The notes beneath the pieces were generated by a model. The model had not been told where the DNA came from. It saw nothing but the letters and a program-made list of their open reading frames with translations, and did not search any database. Below, piece by piece: positions 16,005 through 24,554 of a DNA stretch of 64,000 nucleotides. Source of the DNA: JANPLG01 sp964609085 (GTDB lineage: Bacteria; Armatimonadota; SYMT01). The stretch spans positions 17,862 to 81,861 of the forward strand of contig CAZSRZ010000006.1 of the NCBI GenBank assembly GCA_964609085.1, read 5' to 3'. A program made the translations under genes and the position numbers. Numbering within the stretch: position 1 is the first letter of the stretch; each line of letters starts with the position of its first letter.

Positions 16005-18674
16005 ATGAGTGATCAGAAGAAACGGGTCTACCTTTTCCGCGACGGCAATGCCGGGATGCGCGACCTGCTCGGCGGCAAGGGGGCCAACCTGGCGGAGATG
16101 ACCAACATCGGCCTGCCCGTTCCACCTGGGTTCACCATCACCACGGAAACCTGCAACGAATACACCGCGCTGGGTGAGTTGCCCGCCGGCCTGATGGATG
16201 ACGTGGCGGCGGCGCTTGCTGACGTCGAGCATGCGATGGGGCGGAAGTTCGGCAGCGCCACGGATCCGTTGCTCTTCTCCGTCCGCTCCGGTGCCCGCTT
16301 CTCCATGCCGGGAATGATGGACACGATCCTCAACCTGGGCCTCAACACGCAGACGATGGCCGCCTTGATCGCCGCGACTGGCAACCCCCGATTCGCCTAC
16401 GATTCCTACCGGCGCTTCATCATGATGTTCAGCGACGTGGTGCTCGCCGATGGCCGCGCGGAGTTGGAGAAAGAGGCCTACGAGCACATCCTGGAGGAAG
16501 TGAAGACTCGGCATGGCGTCCACGTAGACAGCGATTTGAGTGCCGAGGGAATGCAGGATGTGAGCGACCGGTTCCTCGCCCACTTCAAAACCCACTACGG
16601 CACGCCGTTCCCCGAAGACCCGATGGAGCAGCTCCGCCTGGCGATCATCGCCGTCTTCCGCAGTTGGAACAACCCGCGCGCCACCATCTACCGCAACAAG
16701 GAAAAGATCGCTCACGACCTCGGGACCGCCGTCAACGTACAGGCCATGGTCTTCGGCAACATGGGCGATGACTGCGGCACCGGGGTTGCCTTCACTCGCA
16801 ACCCCGCCACGGGCGAAAACGTGGTCTTCGGCGAGTACCTCCGCAATGCCCAGGGCGAGGACGTGGTCGCCGGTGTGCGCACCCCCCAGAGCATCGATCA
16901 GCTTGCGAACGAGTTTCCGCTCATCTACCAGGAGTTCGAAAAGGTCTGCGCTACGCTGGAGTTGCACTACCGCGAGATGCAGGACATCGAGTTCACCATT
17001 CAGAACGAGCGCCTCTTCATCCTGCAGTGCCGGTCCGGCAAACGCACGGGAGCGGCGGGAGTGAAGATCGCAGTGGACATGGCCAACGAGGGGCTGATTA
17101 CGCGGGCCGAGGCGCTGGGCCGCGTGACCCCCGCCGCACTGGAGCAGCTTCTCCACCCGCGGTTGGTGAAGCCGGCCGGCCTGACCCCGATCGCCACCGG
17201 CCTGAACGCCGGCCCCGGCGGCGCCGTCGGACATGTGGCGATGGATAGCCACTCGGCGATCCACATGGAGAGCCTGGGACGCGCGGTCATTCTCGTGCGC
17301 AAGATCACCAACCCGGACGACCTCGGCGGGATGCTGGCGGCGAAGGGTGTGCTCACCTCCGAGGGCGGGCGAACCTCGCACGCCGCGCTCGTCGCCCGCC
17401 AGTACGGGATCCCGACCATCTGCGGCTGCAAGGACATGGTGGTCGACGAAGTGCACCGCTGCTTCCGCGTCGGTGATCTCACCGTGAAGGAGGGCGATGT
17501 CATCTCCATTGACGGCACCACCGGTGAGGTGTACCTGGAGAAGCTGACGACCGAGCCCGTTTCCGTAACCGGCGACTTCGCCACCTTCCTGTCCTGGGCG
17601 GACGAGGTCCGGAAGCTCGGCGTGCGCGCCAATGCCGACACCCCCGAGCAGGCGGCGGAGGCGGTGGCCCTGGGTGCGGAAGGGATCGGACTCTGCCGAA
17701 CGGAGCACATGTTCCTTGGCGAGGAGCGCGTCATCCCCGTTCGGCGCATGATCCTGGCGGACACCGAGGCGGAGACGGACGCCGCGCTGGCGGAGCTACT
17801 GCCCATGCAGCGCGCCGACTTCGTGGGGATCTTCCGTGCCATGGGCGGGCGCCCGGTCACGGTTCGGCTGATCGACCCGCCGCTCCACGAGTTCCTCCCA
17901 CCCCACGACGAGGTGCGCGACGAGCTGGCGCGCCTCACCCGCGAGGGGAGCGAGGAAGCAATCTCCGCGCAGAAGCGCCTCGTCGAAAAAGTGGAAGAGC
18001 TGCACGAGTCCAACCCAATGCTTGGACTGCGTGGGTGCCGCCTCTCCATCGTAATGCCGGGGATCGTCAACATGCAGGTCGCCGCCATCATCGGCGCGGC
18101 GTGTGATCTCGTGAAGGCGGGCGAATCCGTTCACCCGGAGATCATGATCCCGCTGGTCGGGCACGTGAACGAGTTGACCGCGCTCAAGACTCAACTGGAG
18201 CAGGTCGCCCGGGAGACGATGCGGGTAGAGGGCGCACAGGTGAACTACCAGTTCGGCACGATGATCGAGATCCCGCGCGCAGCCCTCACGGCGGCGGAGA
18301 TCGCGGTGCACGCGTCGTTCTTCTCCTTCGGCACCAATGATCTGACGCAAATGACCTACGGCATCTCCCGTGACGACGCCGGGAAGTTCCTCCCGGAATA
18401 TGTTGCCAAGGGGATCTTCAAGCAGGACCCCACCGAGAGTCTGGACACCATCGGGGTAGGGAGGCTGATGCGGATCTGCGTTGACGACGCGAAGGCGGTG
18501 AACCCGTCTCTCAAGGTCGGTATCTGCGGCGAGCACGGCGGCGACCCGCCCAGCATCCACTTCTGCCACGAGATCGGCCTCAATTACGTGAGCTGCAGCC
18601 CGCTCCGCGTGCCGGTCGCCCGGCTCGCCGCGGCCCACGCCGCTCTCGGGAGCGCAGGCCCGGCCGATCGCTAG
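16005..18674 (+). CDS. ppdK: Pyruvate, phosphate dikinase
   Basis: Interconverts pyruvate, ATP and Pi with PEP, AMP and PPi in the cytoplasm. The 889 residues match the usual length. An N-terminal ATP-grasp region (GGKGANLAEMTNIGLPVPPGFTI; SVRSGARFSMPGMMDTILN) is followed by the swivelling phosphohistidine domain with TSEGGRTSHAALVAR (catalytic His 459) and the PEP/pyruvate barrel (EGIGLCRTEHMF; GTNDLTQMTYG; CGEHGGDP). GGAGA lies eight bases before the ATG. A stem at 15924-15954 in the leader may matter for expression. A strong hairpin follows the stop. Confidence 0.97.
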   Translation: MSDQKKRVYLFRDGNAGMRDLLGGKGANLAEMTNIGLPVPPGFTITTETCNEYTALGELPAGLMDDVAAALADVEHAMGRKFGSATDPLLFSVRSGARFSMPGMMDTILNLGLNTQTMAALIAATGNPRFAYDSYRRFIMMFSDVVLADGRAELEKEAYEHILEEVKTRHGVHVDSDLSAEGMQDVSDRFLAHFKTHYGTPFPEDPMEQLRLAIIAVFRSWNNPRATIYRNKEKIAHDLGTAVNVQAMVFGNMGDDCGTGVAFTRNPATGENVVFGEYLRNAQGEDVVAGVRTPQSIDQLANEFPLIYQEFEKVCATLELHYREMQDIEFTIQNERLFILQCRSGKRTGAAGVKIAVDMANEGLITRAEALGRVTPAALEQLLHPRLVKPAGLTPIATGLNAGPGGAVGHVAMDSHSAIHMESLGRAVILVRKITNPDDLGGMLAAKGVLTSEGGRTSHAALVARQYGIPTICGCKDMVVDEVHRCFRVGDLTVKEGDVISIDGTTGEVYLEKLTTEPVSVTGDFATFLSWADEVRKLGVRANADTPEQAAEAVALGAEGIGLCRTEHMFLGEERVIPVRRMILADTEAETDAALAELLPMQRADFVGIFRAMGGRPVTVRLIDPPLHEFLPPHDEVRDELARLTREGSEEAISAQKRLVEKVEELHESNPMLGLRGCRLSIVMPGIVNMQVAAIIGAACDLVKAGESVHPEIMIPLVGHVNELTALKTQLEQVARETMRVEGAQVNYQFGTMIEIPRAALTAAEIAVHASFFSFGTNDLTQMTYGISRDDAGKFLPEYVAKGIFKQDPTESLDTIGVGRLMRICVDDAKAVNPSLKVGICGEHGGDPPSIHFCHEIGLNYVSCSPLRVPVARLAAAHAALGSAGPADR

Positions 18675-18684
18675 GACCGCACGG

Positions 18685-18715
18685 GGCCCCGGCGTGGCGG
18701 ACGCCGGCCGGGGCC
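18685..18715 (+). terminator. GC-rich hairpin after ppdK
   Basis: GGCCCCGG (18685-18692) pairs with CCGGGGCC (18708-18715), and GGCGT (18691-18695) with ACGCC (18701-18705), giving a long stem with a small bulge. No T-run follows, so intrinsic termination would be weak. Confidence 0.5.
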
Positions 18716-18748
18716 TGTGGTCACGGCGATCGGGGCTGGAGACCCAAT

Positions 18749-19414
18749 TTGCAGAAGCTCATCCAGGGCATACACCAGTTTCAGCGTGAGAGTTTTCGAC
18801 CGCTCCAGAATCTCTTCGAGCAGCTTGCTCGCGGTCAGAATCCCGAGACGCTCTTCATCACCTGCTCCGATTCGAGAGTCGATCCGTGCCTGCTTACCCA
18901 CTCTGATCCGGGTGACCTGTTCATCTTGAGGAATGCCGGCAACATCATCCCTCCGCACGGTGCCGGTGGTGGAGAGGCAGCGACCATCGAATTCGCCGTG
19001 GCCGGATTGGGCGTGCGTGACATCATCCTCTGCGGCCATTCGCACTGCGGGGCGATGGAAGCGCTCTTGGACCCGGATCTGGTGGGCGGGCTGCCCGCGA
19101 TGTCGAGCTGGCTCAGCCACGCCGAACCCACGCGCCGGATCATCCAGGAGAACTATGCGCACCTCGCAGGGCCCGCGAGACTGACGGCGACCATCGAGGA
19201 GAATGTGCTGGTGCAGTTGGAACATCTCCGTACACTTTCGGCGGTGGGTCCCCGGCTTGCCAGCGGCGACCTTCACCTCCACGGCTGGGTATACAAGCTG
19301 GAGACCGGGGAGGTGTTCGCCTTCGACCCAAGTGTTGGTCAGTTTGTGCCCCTGGGCGAAGAGACGACCAGTCGTCGAGCAACGTCACTGCCGGGGGTCC
19401 GGCAGTCCATCTGA
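18749..19414 (+). CDS. Beta-class carbonic anhydrase
   Basis: Hydrates CO2 to bicarbonate. The 221 residues contain the zinc-site pattern C39-x-D41-x-R43 in CSDSR and H97-x-x-C100 in GHSHCGAM, plus the GEAATIEFAV helix. These are the complete ligands of the beta class. The start is a TTG at 18749 preceded by CTGGAG; no ATG offers the conserved N-terminus. The last 25 residues extend beyond the usual end. It stands alone between ppdK and a helicase gene; bicarbonate supply for PEP-linked carboxylation is a possible link with ppdK but is only inference. Confidence 0.92.
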   Translation: MQKLIQGIHQFQRESFRPLQNLFEQLARGQNPETLFITCSDSRVDPCLLTHSDPGDLFILRNAGNIIPPHGAGGGEAATIEFAVAGLGVRDIILCGHSHCGAMEALLDPDLVGGLPAMSSWLSHAEPTRRIIQENYAHLAGPARLTATIEENVLVQLEHLRTLSAVGPRLASGDLHLHGWVYKLETGEVFAFDPSVGQFVPLGEETTSRRATSLPGVRQSI

Positions 19415-19506
19415 TCGTTGCTCCGAGGCGAGCGAGCAAGGACCCTCTGTCGGCGGCCAACCGGGCGGACCGACCATCTAAACGTGCAGCGAGAAGCGAG
19501 ACGGAA

Positions 19507-21003
19507 TTGAACAGCGAGACACAAGCCCTCGAAGAACTGACCCGGGATCCGGTCCCGGAAACCACCCTGGAGGGGCTGCCCGAACTGCTCCGCGAGGCTG
19601 TCGGTCGCGCCGGGTGGAACACGCTGATGCCGGTTCAGGCTCAGGCGATCCCCTACCTCCTGGCGGGGCGGGACATGATCGTCCAGGCGCGGACCGGCAG
19701 CGGCAAGACGGGCGCATTCTTGCTCCCGATGCTGACCCGGCTGACCAAAGGTGCAGGGCACTGTCAGGCGCTGGTGTTGGTCCCCACCCGGGAGCTGGCG
19801 CGCCAGGTGGCCGAAGATGCTCAAACCCTTTGCGTCCCGGCGGGCATGCGGTGCGTGGTGGTCTACGGAGGCGTCGGCTATCGCGAACAGGTGGATGCCC
19901 TCCGCGCCGGGGCCGAGATTGTGGTCGGCACTCCCGGACGGGTTCTGGATCACCTGATCAAGCGGAATCTCTCCCTGGAAGATCTCCGACTGCTGATCTT
20001 CGACGAGGCAGACCGAATGCTCTCGATGGGTTTCTACCCGGACATGAAGCAGCTTCAGCGCCACCTTCCCGCCAAACCGCGGCAGGCCTGCATGTTCTCC
20101 GCGACCTTCCCCGGGCACGTGCTGCGGACGGCGCGCGAGTTCATCCCGCGCCCCAGCTTCCTGTCGCTCAGCCGCGGCCAGGTGCACGTCACCGACATCC
20201 AGCACCTCTATTACGAAGTGCCCGGGATGGAGAAAGACCGCGCTCTCGTGCGGCTGATCGAGACAGAGAATCCCGCCTCCGCGCTGATCTTCTGCAACAC
20301 GAAGGCGCGCGTCCACTACATCACCGTGGTGCTGCAGCGTTTCGGCTACGACGCCGACGAGCTGAGCGCGGACCTCACCCAGGCCGACCGTGAACGCGTG
20401 CTGGGGCGGATCCGCAAGGGGACCCTCCGATTCCTGGTCGCTACGGATGTAGCGGCACGCGGACTGGACCTCCCCGAGCTTTCCCATGTCTTCCAGTACG
20501 AGCCCCCGGAAGACCCGGAAGCCTACATCCACCGCGCCGGACGCACGGGTCGAGCCGGTGCGACGGGCATCGCTATCACCCTGGTGGCTGGAATCGAAGG
20601 GCTGGCCGTCAAGCGGATCGCATCGCGCTACGGCGTCGATATGCAGGAGCGGACGCTGCCGACGGACGCCGACGTGGAAGAAGTGGTTACGCAGCGCCTG
20701 ACTGCGCTGCTCGAAGCCCGGCTGCGGGACCGAGATCGGCTCCGCACGGAGCGGAGCCAACGCTTCGTCGCGCTGGCGAGAAGCCTGGCGGAGAGTGAGG
20801 ATGAGGTCGCCGTCATCGCGATGCTCCTCGACGAGTACTACCAGGAGTCGCTCCACTCGCCGCCGGTCAGTCCGGACGAGACATCCGCAAAGGTGCGACC
20901 GCCGTCCGGAGCTACGCCATCAGGCGGTCAGGCCACCCCGACGGGTGGGGGCTCGGGTCGCCCGCGGCGACGACGTCCCGGTCGCTCCAAGGAAGGCGCG
21001 TAA
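19507..21003 (+). CDS. DEAD-box ATP-dependent RNA helicase
   Basis: The 498 residues have all core motifs: Q motif with MPVQAQAIP, Walker A ARTGSGKT, PTRELA, TPGR, DEAD in IFDEADRML, SAT, IFCNTK, ATDVAARGLDLPE and HRAGRTGRAG. Residues about 400-498 form a charged helix and an Arg/Gly/Pro-rich tail that ends GRPRRRRPGRSKEGA, suited to RNA contact. The start is a TTG at 19507 after GAGACGGA. Likely role in RNA folding, ribosome assembly or cold growth; the exact homologue (RhlE, CsdA or other) is not assignable. Confidence 0.93.
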   Translation: MNSETQALEELTRDPVPETTLEGLPELLREAVGRAGWNTLMPVQAQAIPYLLAGRDMIVQARTGSGKTGAFLLPMLTRLTKGAGHCQALVLVPTRELARQVAEDAQTLCVPAGMRCVVVYGGVGYREQVDALRAGAEIVVGTPGRVLDHLIKRNLSLEDLRLLIFDEADRMLSMGFYPDMKQLQRHLPAKPRQACMFSATFPGHVLRTAREFIPRPSFLSLSRGQVHVTDIQHLYYEVPGMEKDRALVRLIETENPASALIFCNTKARVHYITVVLQRFGYDADELSADLTQADRERVLGRIRKGTLRFLVATDVAARGLDLPELSHVFQYEPPEDPEAYIHRAGRTGRAGATGIAITLVAGIEGLAVKRIASRYGVDMQERTLPTDADVEEVVTQRLTALLEARLRDRDRLRTERSQRFVALARSLAESEDEVAVIAMLLDEYYQESLHSPPVSPDETSAKVRPPSGATPSGGQATPTGGGSGRPRRRRPGRSKEGA

Positions 21004-21075
21004 CCGGATCGGAGCCGGCGTGTCTCACTCGGCACTCGTCCTGGGCCATCTCTCATCCCACGGAGGCACGACGGC

Positions 21076-22455
21076 GTGCTCAAACTGACGCTCGGCAACT
21101 ACGGTCGACTCTGCTCGGGCTACTCCCGCCGGGACATCCTGCGAGTCGGTGGCCTCGGGTCACTCGGCCTGACGCTTGCGGACGCCTACCAGCCGCAGGC
21201 CGCGCAGGCGGGACGGGAGAAGAACTGCATCCTCCTGATGCTCATCGGTGCCCCGTCCCAGTTGGACACATGGGATCCCAAGCCGGACCAGCCCGAGAAC
21301 ATCCGCGGACCCTACCGGCCGATTGAGACGAATGTCTCCGGAATCCGCATCGCTGAAACCCTGCCGCTAACGGCGCGCCACGCCGACAAGTACGCCATCC
21401 TCCGCAGCCTTGGTCACTCGCAGGCCGCCGATCACGAGACCGGCCATCAGGTCATGCATACGGGTCACTTTTTCCCTGCCGGCCTCGATCACCCCCATCT
21501 CGGTACCGTCGTGAGCCACTTCCGCGGCGATCGGAATGGTCTGCCGGCCAACGTGACCCTCCCCAACCTGATCAACAACACCGGCACGAGCAAGCCTAAG
21601 GGGCAGGACAGCGGGTACCTGGGGCGGCAGTTCAACCCGTTTGTCCTGAACGCCGACCCGAACAAGCCGGGGTTCCGGCCTCCCGATCTCGAGCCCGACG
21701 CTGCCACCCGCCTCACCACGGTTCGGGTTGACCGGCGGCGCACGCTGCGCTCCGCGGTTGATCGCCAGATCGGGCTGATCGAGTCGAGTCGCGAGATCGC
21801 CGCGATGGACGCCGCCTATCAAAAGGCGTTCGGCCTCATCGGGTCGACGAAGCTCCGCGAGGCCTTTGACATCGATTCGGAGCCGGCGAAGCTGCGCGAT
21901 CGGTATGGGCGGACGACCTTCGGCCAGAGTTGCCTGCTTGCTCGGCGCCTCATCGAGCGAGGCGTGCGGTTCGTTGATGTGAACATGTACGATACCGTCT
22001 TCGGCATCCTGTGTTGGGACTGCCACGCCGACGGAGGCAGCCTGTTCACCAAGGTTTCCGAACTGAAGGACAAGGTGGCCCCCATCTTTGACCAGGCGTA
22101 CACGGCGCTGTTGGAGGACCTGGTCCAGCGGGGGCTCTATGACGACACTGTCGTCTGCGCCTTTGGCGAGTTCGGTCGCACGCCGCAGATGAATGCCAAC
22201 GGCGGCCGCGACCACTGGCCCCAGTGCTGGAGTGTGGCTCTGGGCGGGGGCGGCATCCGCGGTGGGCAGGTCGTCGGTTCCTCGGACGCGATGGGGGCTT
22301 ACCCGAACGAGCGGCCGATCGATCCACCCATGGTCGCCGCCACGGTCTACAAGGCGTTGGGTATTGATCCCCACGTACGGGTGCTGCCCGGTCCGAATGA
22401 CCGCCCGATGCCCGTTGCCGAGCGAACCACGCCCATTCTGGACGAGCTGTTCTGA
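21076..22455 (+). CDS. DUF1501 family protein with Tat-type leader
   Basis: The 459 residues begin with a twin-arginine leader (CSGYSRRDILRVGGLGSLGLTLADA). The body has the DUF1501 marks: KNCILLMLIGAPSQLDTWDPKPD, HADKYAILRSLGHSQAADHETG, GVRFVDVNMY, GEFGRTPQMNANGGRDHWPQCWS and GGGIRGGQVVGSSD, which belong to the alkaline-phosphatase/sulfatase superfamily fold. Function is unknown; in related genomes such genes often neighbour DUF1800 or DUF1553 cytochrome-like genes, absent here. The GTG at 21076 is the start. It ends six bases from the convergent tolC-like stop. Confidence 0.9.
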   Translation: MLKLTLGNYGRLCSGYSRRDILRVGGLGSLGLTLADAYQPQAAQAGREKNCILLMLIGAPSQLDTWDPKPDQPENIRGPYRPIETNVSGIRIAETLPLTARHADKYAILRSLGHSQAADHETGHQVMHTGHFFPAGLDHPHLGTVVSHFRGDRNGLPANVTLPNLINNTGTSKPKGQDSGYLGRQFNPFVLNADPNKPGFRPPDLEPDAATRLTTVRVDRRRTLRSAVDRQIGLIESSREIAAMDAAYQKAFGLIGSTKLREAFDIDSEPAKLRDRYGRTTFGQSCLLARRLIERGVRFVDVNMYDTVFGILCWDCHADGGSLFTKVSELKDKVAPIFDQAYTALLEDLVQRGLYDDTVVCAFGEFGRTPQMNANGGRDHWPQCWSVALGGGGIRGGQVVGSSDAMGAYPNERPIDPPMVAATVYKALGIDPHVRVLPGPNDRPMPVAERTTPILDELF

Positions 22456-22461
22456 GGGAAT

Positions 22462-24018
22462 CTATCTCGCGCTGGGGGCCGGGGAAGGAACTGCTGCTCG
22501 CGTCCCTGGGACCGCGCCCACGGCTCGCGCCAACTGATCCCTCGCAACGTTGTATTCGAAGAGCGCCCGGACCTCGTTGCTCTGCGCGCGGACCTGGGCA
22601 GAGAGGGCGTCCAACGCTTCAACGATGATGCTCAAGCCGGAGGTGTAACGCAGGAGGGCGATCCGGTAGTCCTCCTCGGCCGCGGTGACGGCCGCGCGTG
22701 CCGTCCCCACGTTGCGTTCGGCGGCGCGTAGGGTCGTCAACGCAATGGCCGTCTCCTGCTGCACCTGAAGCGCGGCCAACTGGCGTTCCTCATCCAATCT
22801 TCGTGTCTCTGCTCGGGCCGTACCCAACCGGGCTCGGCGCAGCCCACCATCCAGGATTGGCAGGGAAGCAGTGAAGCCGAAGGTGGCACCACCGAAGAGT
22901 GGCTCACCCTTCATCTTCATCAAGTCGCCCATCACACCGATGCCGACCTGGGGTCGATAGGCGCTGCGAGCCGCCTCCACATCCGCCTGGCCCGCCTCGC
23001 GGCGGAAACCGGCCGCGGTGAGTTCTGATCGGTTCTTCTGGGCTGTCTCCAGCAGCCGACGCAGTTGCGGGTCGGGAGCACCGCCGCCGGCGCTGCCCGC
23101 CGGCCTCCCCGGCTCGCCGGCTCCCAATGCCGCCAACAACGCTGCACTCGACTCGAAGCCGAGGGAATCGATCAGCTCCAGTTCCGACTCCAGGTGTACA
23201 CCCATGAGGGTCTTTAGCTGGATCAGGCCGATCTCCACATCCCGATCCGCGTTCGTCAGCATCTGCTCGGCATTGGCGACCTCGGCGGCATCGCGCAACA
23301 CGTAGAACCGGGGAATGCGCTGCTGCTCGAACGCGATCTGGTCAATCCGTTGTCTCTCGCGATTCTGATCAAGCGCCGCGCGGGCCACCGTCACGAGGCT
23401 TCGCCGCGCCTGAACCTCCCGGTATGCGATGCGAACCATGAGGGCCACATCCTGCCGCGTCGTCTCCAGTTCCGCCTGCGACGCTCCCCTCAGTGCGCGG
23501 GCCTGAACCACCATCGCGCGGAGACGGCCCCCCGTGAAGAGCGGGAACATCAGGCTGATGTTCTGGTCGAAAAACGCCTGGCCGGGCACCCCCATGGAGA
23601 TCTTGGGCTGGACAGCCGCCGGGCTGTCGAGGATGTTGGGCGCGCTCCCTCCCGAGACAAATGTATTCAACGAGGCCCAGGGTCGGCGCTCTGCCCTCGC
23701 CGCCTCTACTCGACCCACGGCAGCTTCCACTTCGAGCACCGCACCCCGCACCGCCGGACTCTCCCTGAGCGCGATCTCGACTGCCTTGTTCAAGCTCAAT
23801 CCGCCGCCGATGCGGGGACGGACGGAGAGTACGGGCGGAAGCTCGCGGCTACCCCCGGCGGTGCGCGTGCTGGTCGGTTTCGTCGGCAGGGCTGCTGGCG
23901 GCGTTCCAGCGGGCCCGGCCGGAACGCCGCTTGGTTCAGCTCCGGCGATGCCGCAGACGGTGGCGGCGGTGAGCATCGCCAGGAGGGCGGGTAGGGCGTA
24001 GCGGGAAGGCGACCTCAT
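22462..24018 (-). CDS. TolC-family outer membrane channel of the metal efflux operon
   Basis: The 518 residues start at the ATG at 24018, which overlaps the preceding stop as ATGA, and have a signal peptide (ALPALLAMLTAATVCGIAGA). Two outer membrane efflux protein repeats are visible: LSLNKAVEIALRESPAVRGAVLEVEAAVGRVEAARAERRP and, in the second half, a repeat around RSELTAAGFRREAGQADVEAARSAYRPQVGIG, with long heptad helices after each. It is the last gene of an eleven-gene operon and completes a tripartite RND pump. Asp-rich loops for metal binding are not obvious. Confidence 0.9.
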   Translation of the reverse strand: MRSPSRYALPALLAMLTAATVCGIAGAEPSGVPAGPAGTPPAALPTKPTSTRTAGGSRELPPVLSVRPRIGGGLSLNKAVEIALRESPAVRGAVLEVEAAVGRVEAARAERRPWASLNTFVSGGSAPNILDSPAAVQPKISMGVPGQAFFDQNISLMFPLFTGGRLRAMVVQARALRGASQAELETTRQDVALMVRIAYREVQARRSLVTVARAALDQNRERQRIDQIAFEQQRIPRFYVLRDAAEVANAEQMLTNADRDVEIGLIQLKTLMGVHLESELELIDSLGFESSAALLAALGAGEPGRPAGSAGGGAPDPQLRRLLETAQKNRSELTAAGFRREAGQADVEAARSAYRPQVGIGVMGDLMKMKGEPLFGGATFGFTASLPILDGGLRRARLGTARAETRRLDEERQLAALQVQQETAIALTTLRAAERNVGTARAAVTAAEEDYRIALLRYTSGLSIIVEALDALSAQVRAQSNEVRALFEYNVARDQLARAVGAVPGTRAAVPSPAPSAR

Positions 24019-24554
24019 CGGGGTTTCTCCTGCACTGCGTGGCTGAACCGGGCTCTCCACCTCCGCTCAACTTCCTGCGCCTGCCCGTCGTTCAGCGTCT
24101 TCGCGGCTTCGCGCCACCAGGTGCGGCGGACGGCCAGTAGCTGTCCGGTGAGCTGACTTACTGGTGCCGCGCGCTGGCGGAGCACCAACGGTGAGGCTGC
24201 CCGATCCGCCTCGCGCCGCATGGAGGACTCGAAGTTGGTGGTGGCCTGCTGCAGTGCCTCGCGGATGGGAGCGGTGTCTCGATCCCAACGGGTCTTGAGC
24301 GCGGTCAGCCGGGTGACCTGATGGGGACTCATCTTTAGCGCCTGATGCTGTGAGAGTAGCCAGGCGGGATCGGGTGGCGTCAGCTCGGTCGCGACGGGGA
24401 TCTCGACGTGGGTTCGGGAACTGGGCGGGCCTGCAGGCGTTGGAGTGGGGAGCATCCCTCTCCTCGCGAGCACGACCCCGGCAACAACGGCAAGCGCCAT
24501 TCCCGGTCCGATGATGACCCGTGGGCGGCCGAGTGGGAACAGAGAGGGCCTCAA
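24015..24554 (-). CDS. Spy/CpxP-like (LTxxQ-type) periplasmic protein
   Basis: A 179-residue protein with an N-terminal membrane anchor (VIIGPGMALAVVAGVVLARRG, about 12-32). The rest is predicted helical with ALKMSPHQVTRLTALKTRWDRDTAPIREALQQA at about 72-104 and LNDGQAQEVERRW near the end, the pattern of two LTxxQ-like helices seen in Spy/CpxP and CnrX-type metal sensors. It overlaps the RND gene before it and the channel gene after it by four bases each (ATGA), so translation is coupled. Role as sensor or chaperone is inferred. Confidence 0.6.
   Translation of the reverse strand: MRPSLFPLGRPRVIIGPGMALAVVAGVVLARRGMLPTPTPAGPPSSRTHVEIPVATELTPPDPAWLLSQHQALKMSPHQVTRLTALKTRWDRDTAPIREALQQATTNFESSMRREADRAASPLVLRQRAAPVSQLTGQLLAVRRTWWREAAKTLNDGQAQEVERRWRARFSHAVQEKPR

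Noticed and set aside
15894..17708. 604-residue minus-strand reading frame
   Set aside because: It is antisense to ppdK, whose motifs are complete, and has no motif of its own.
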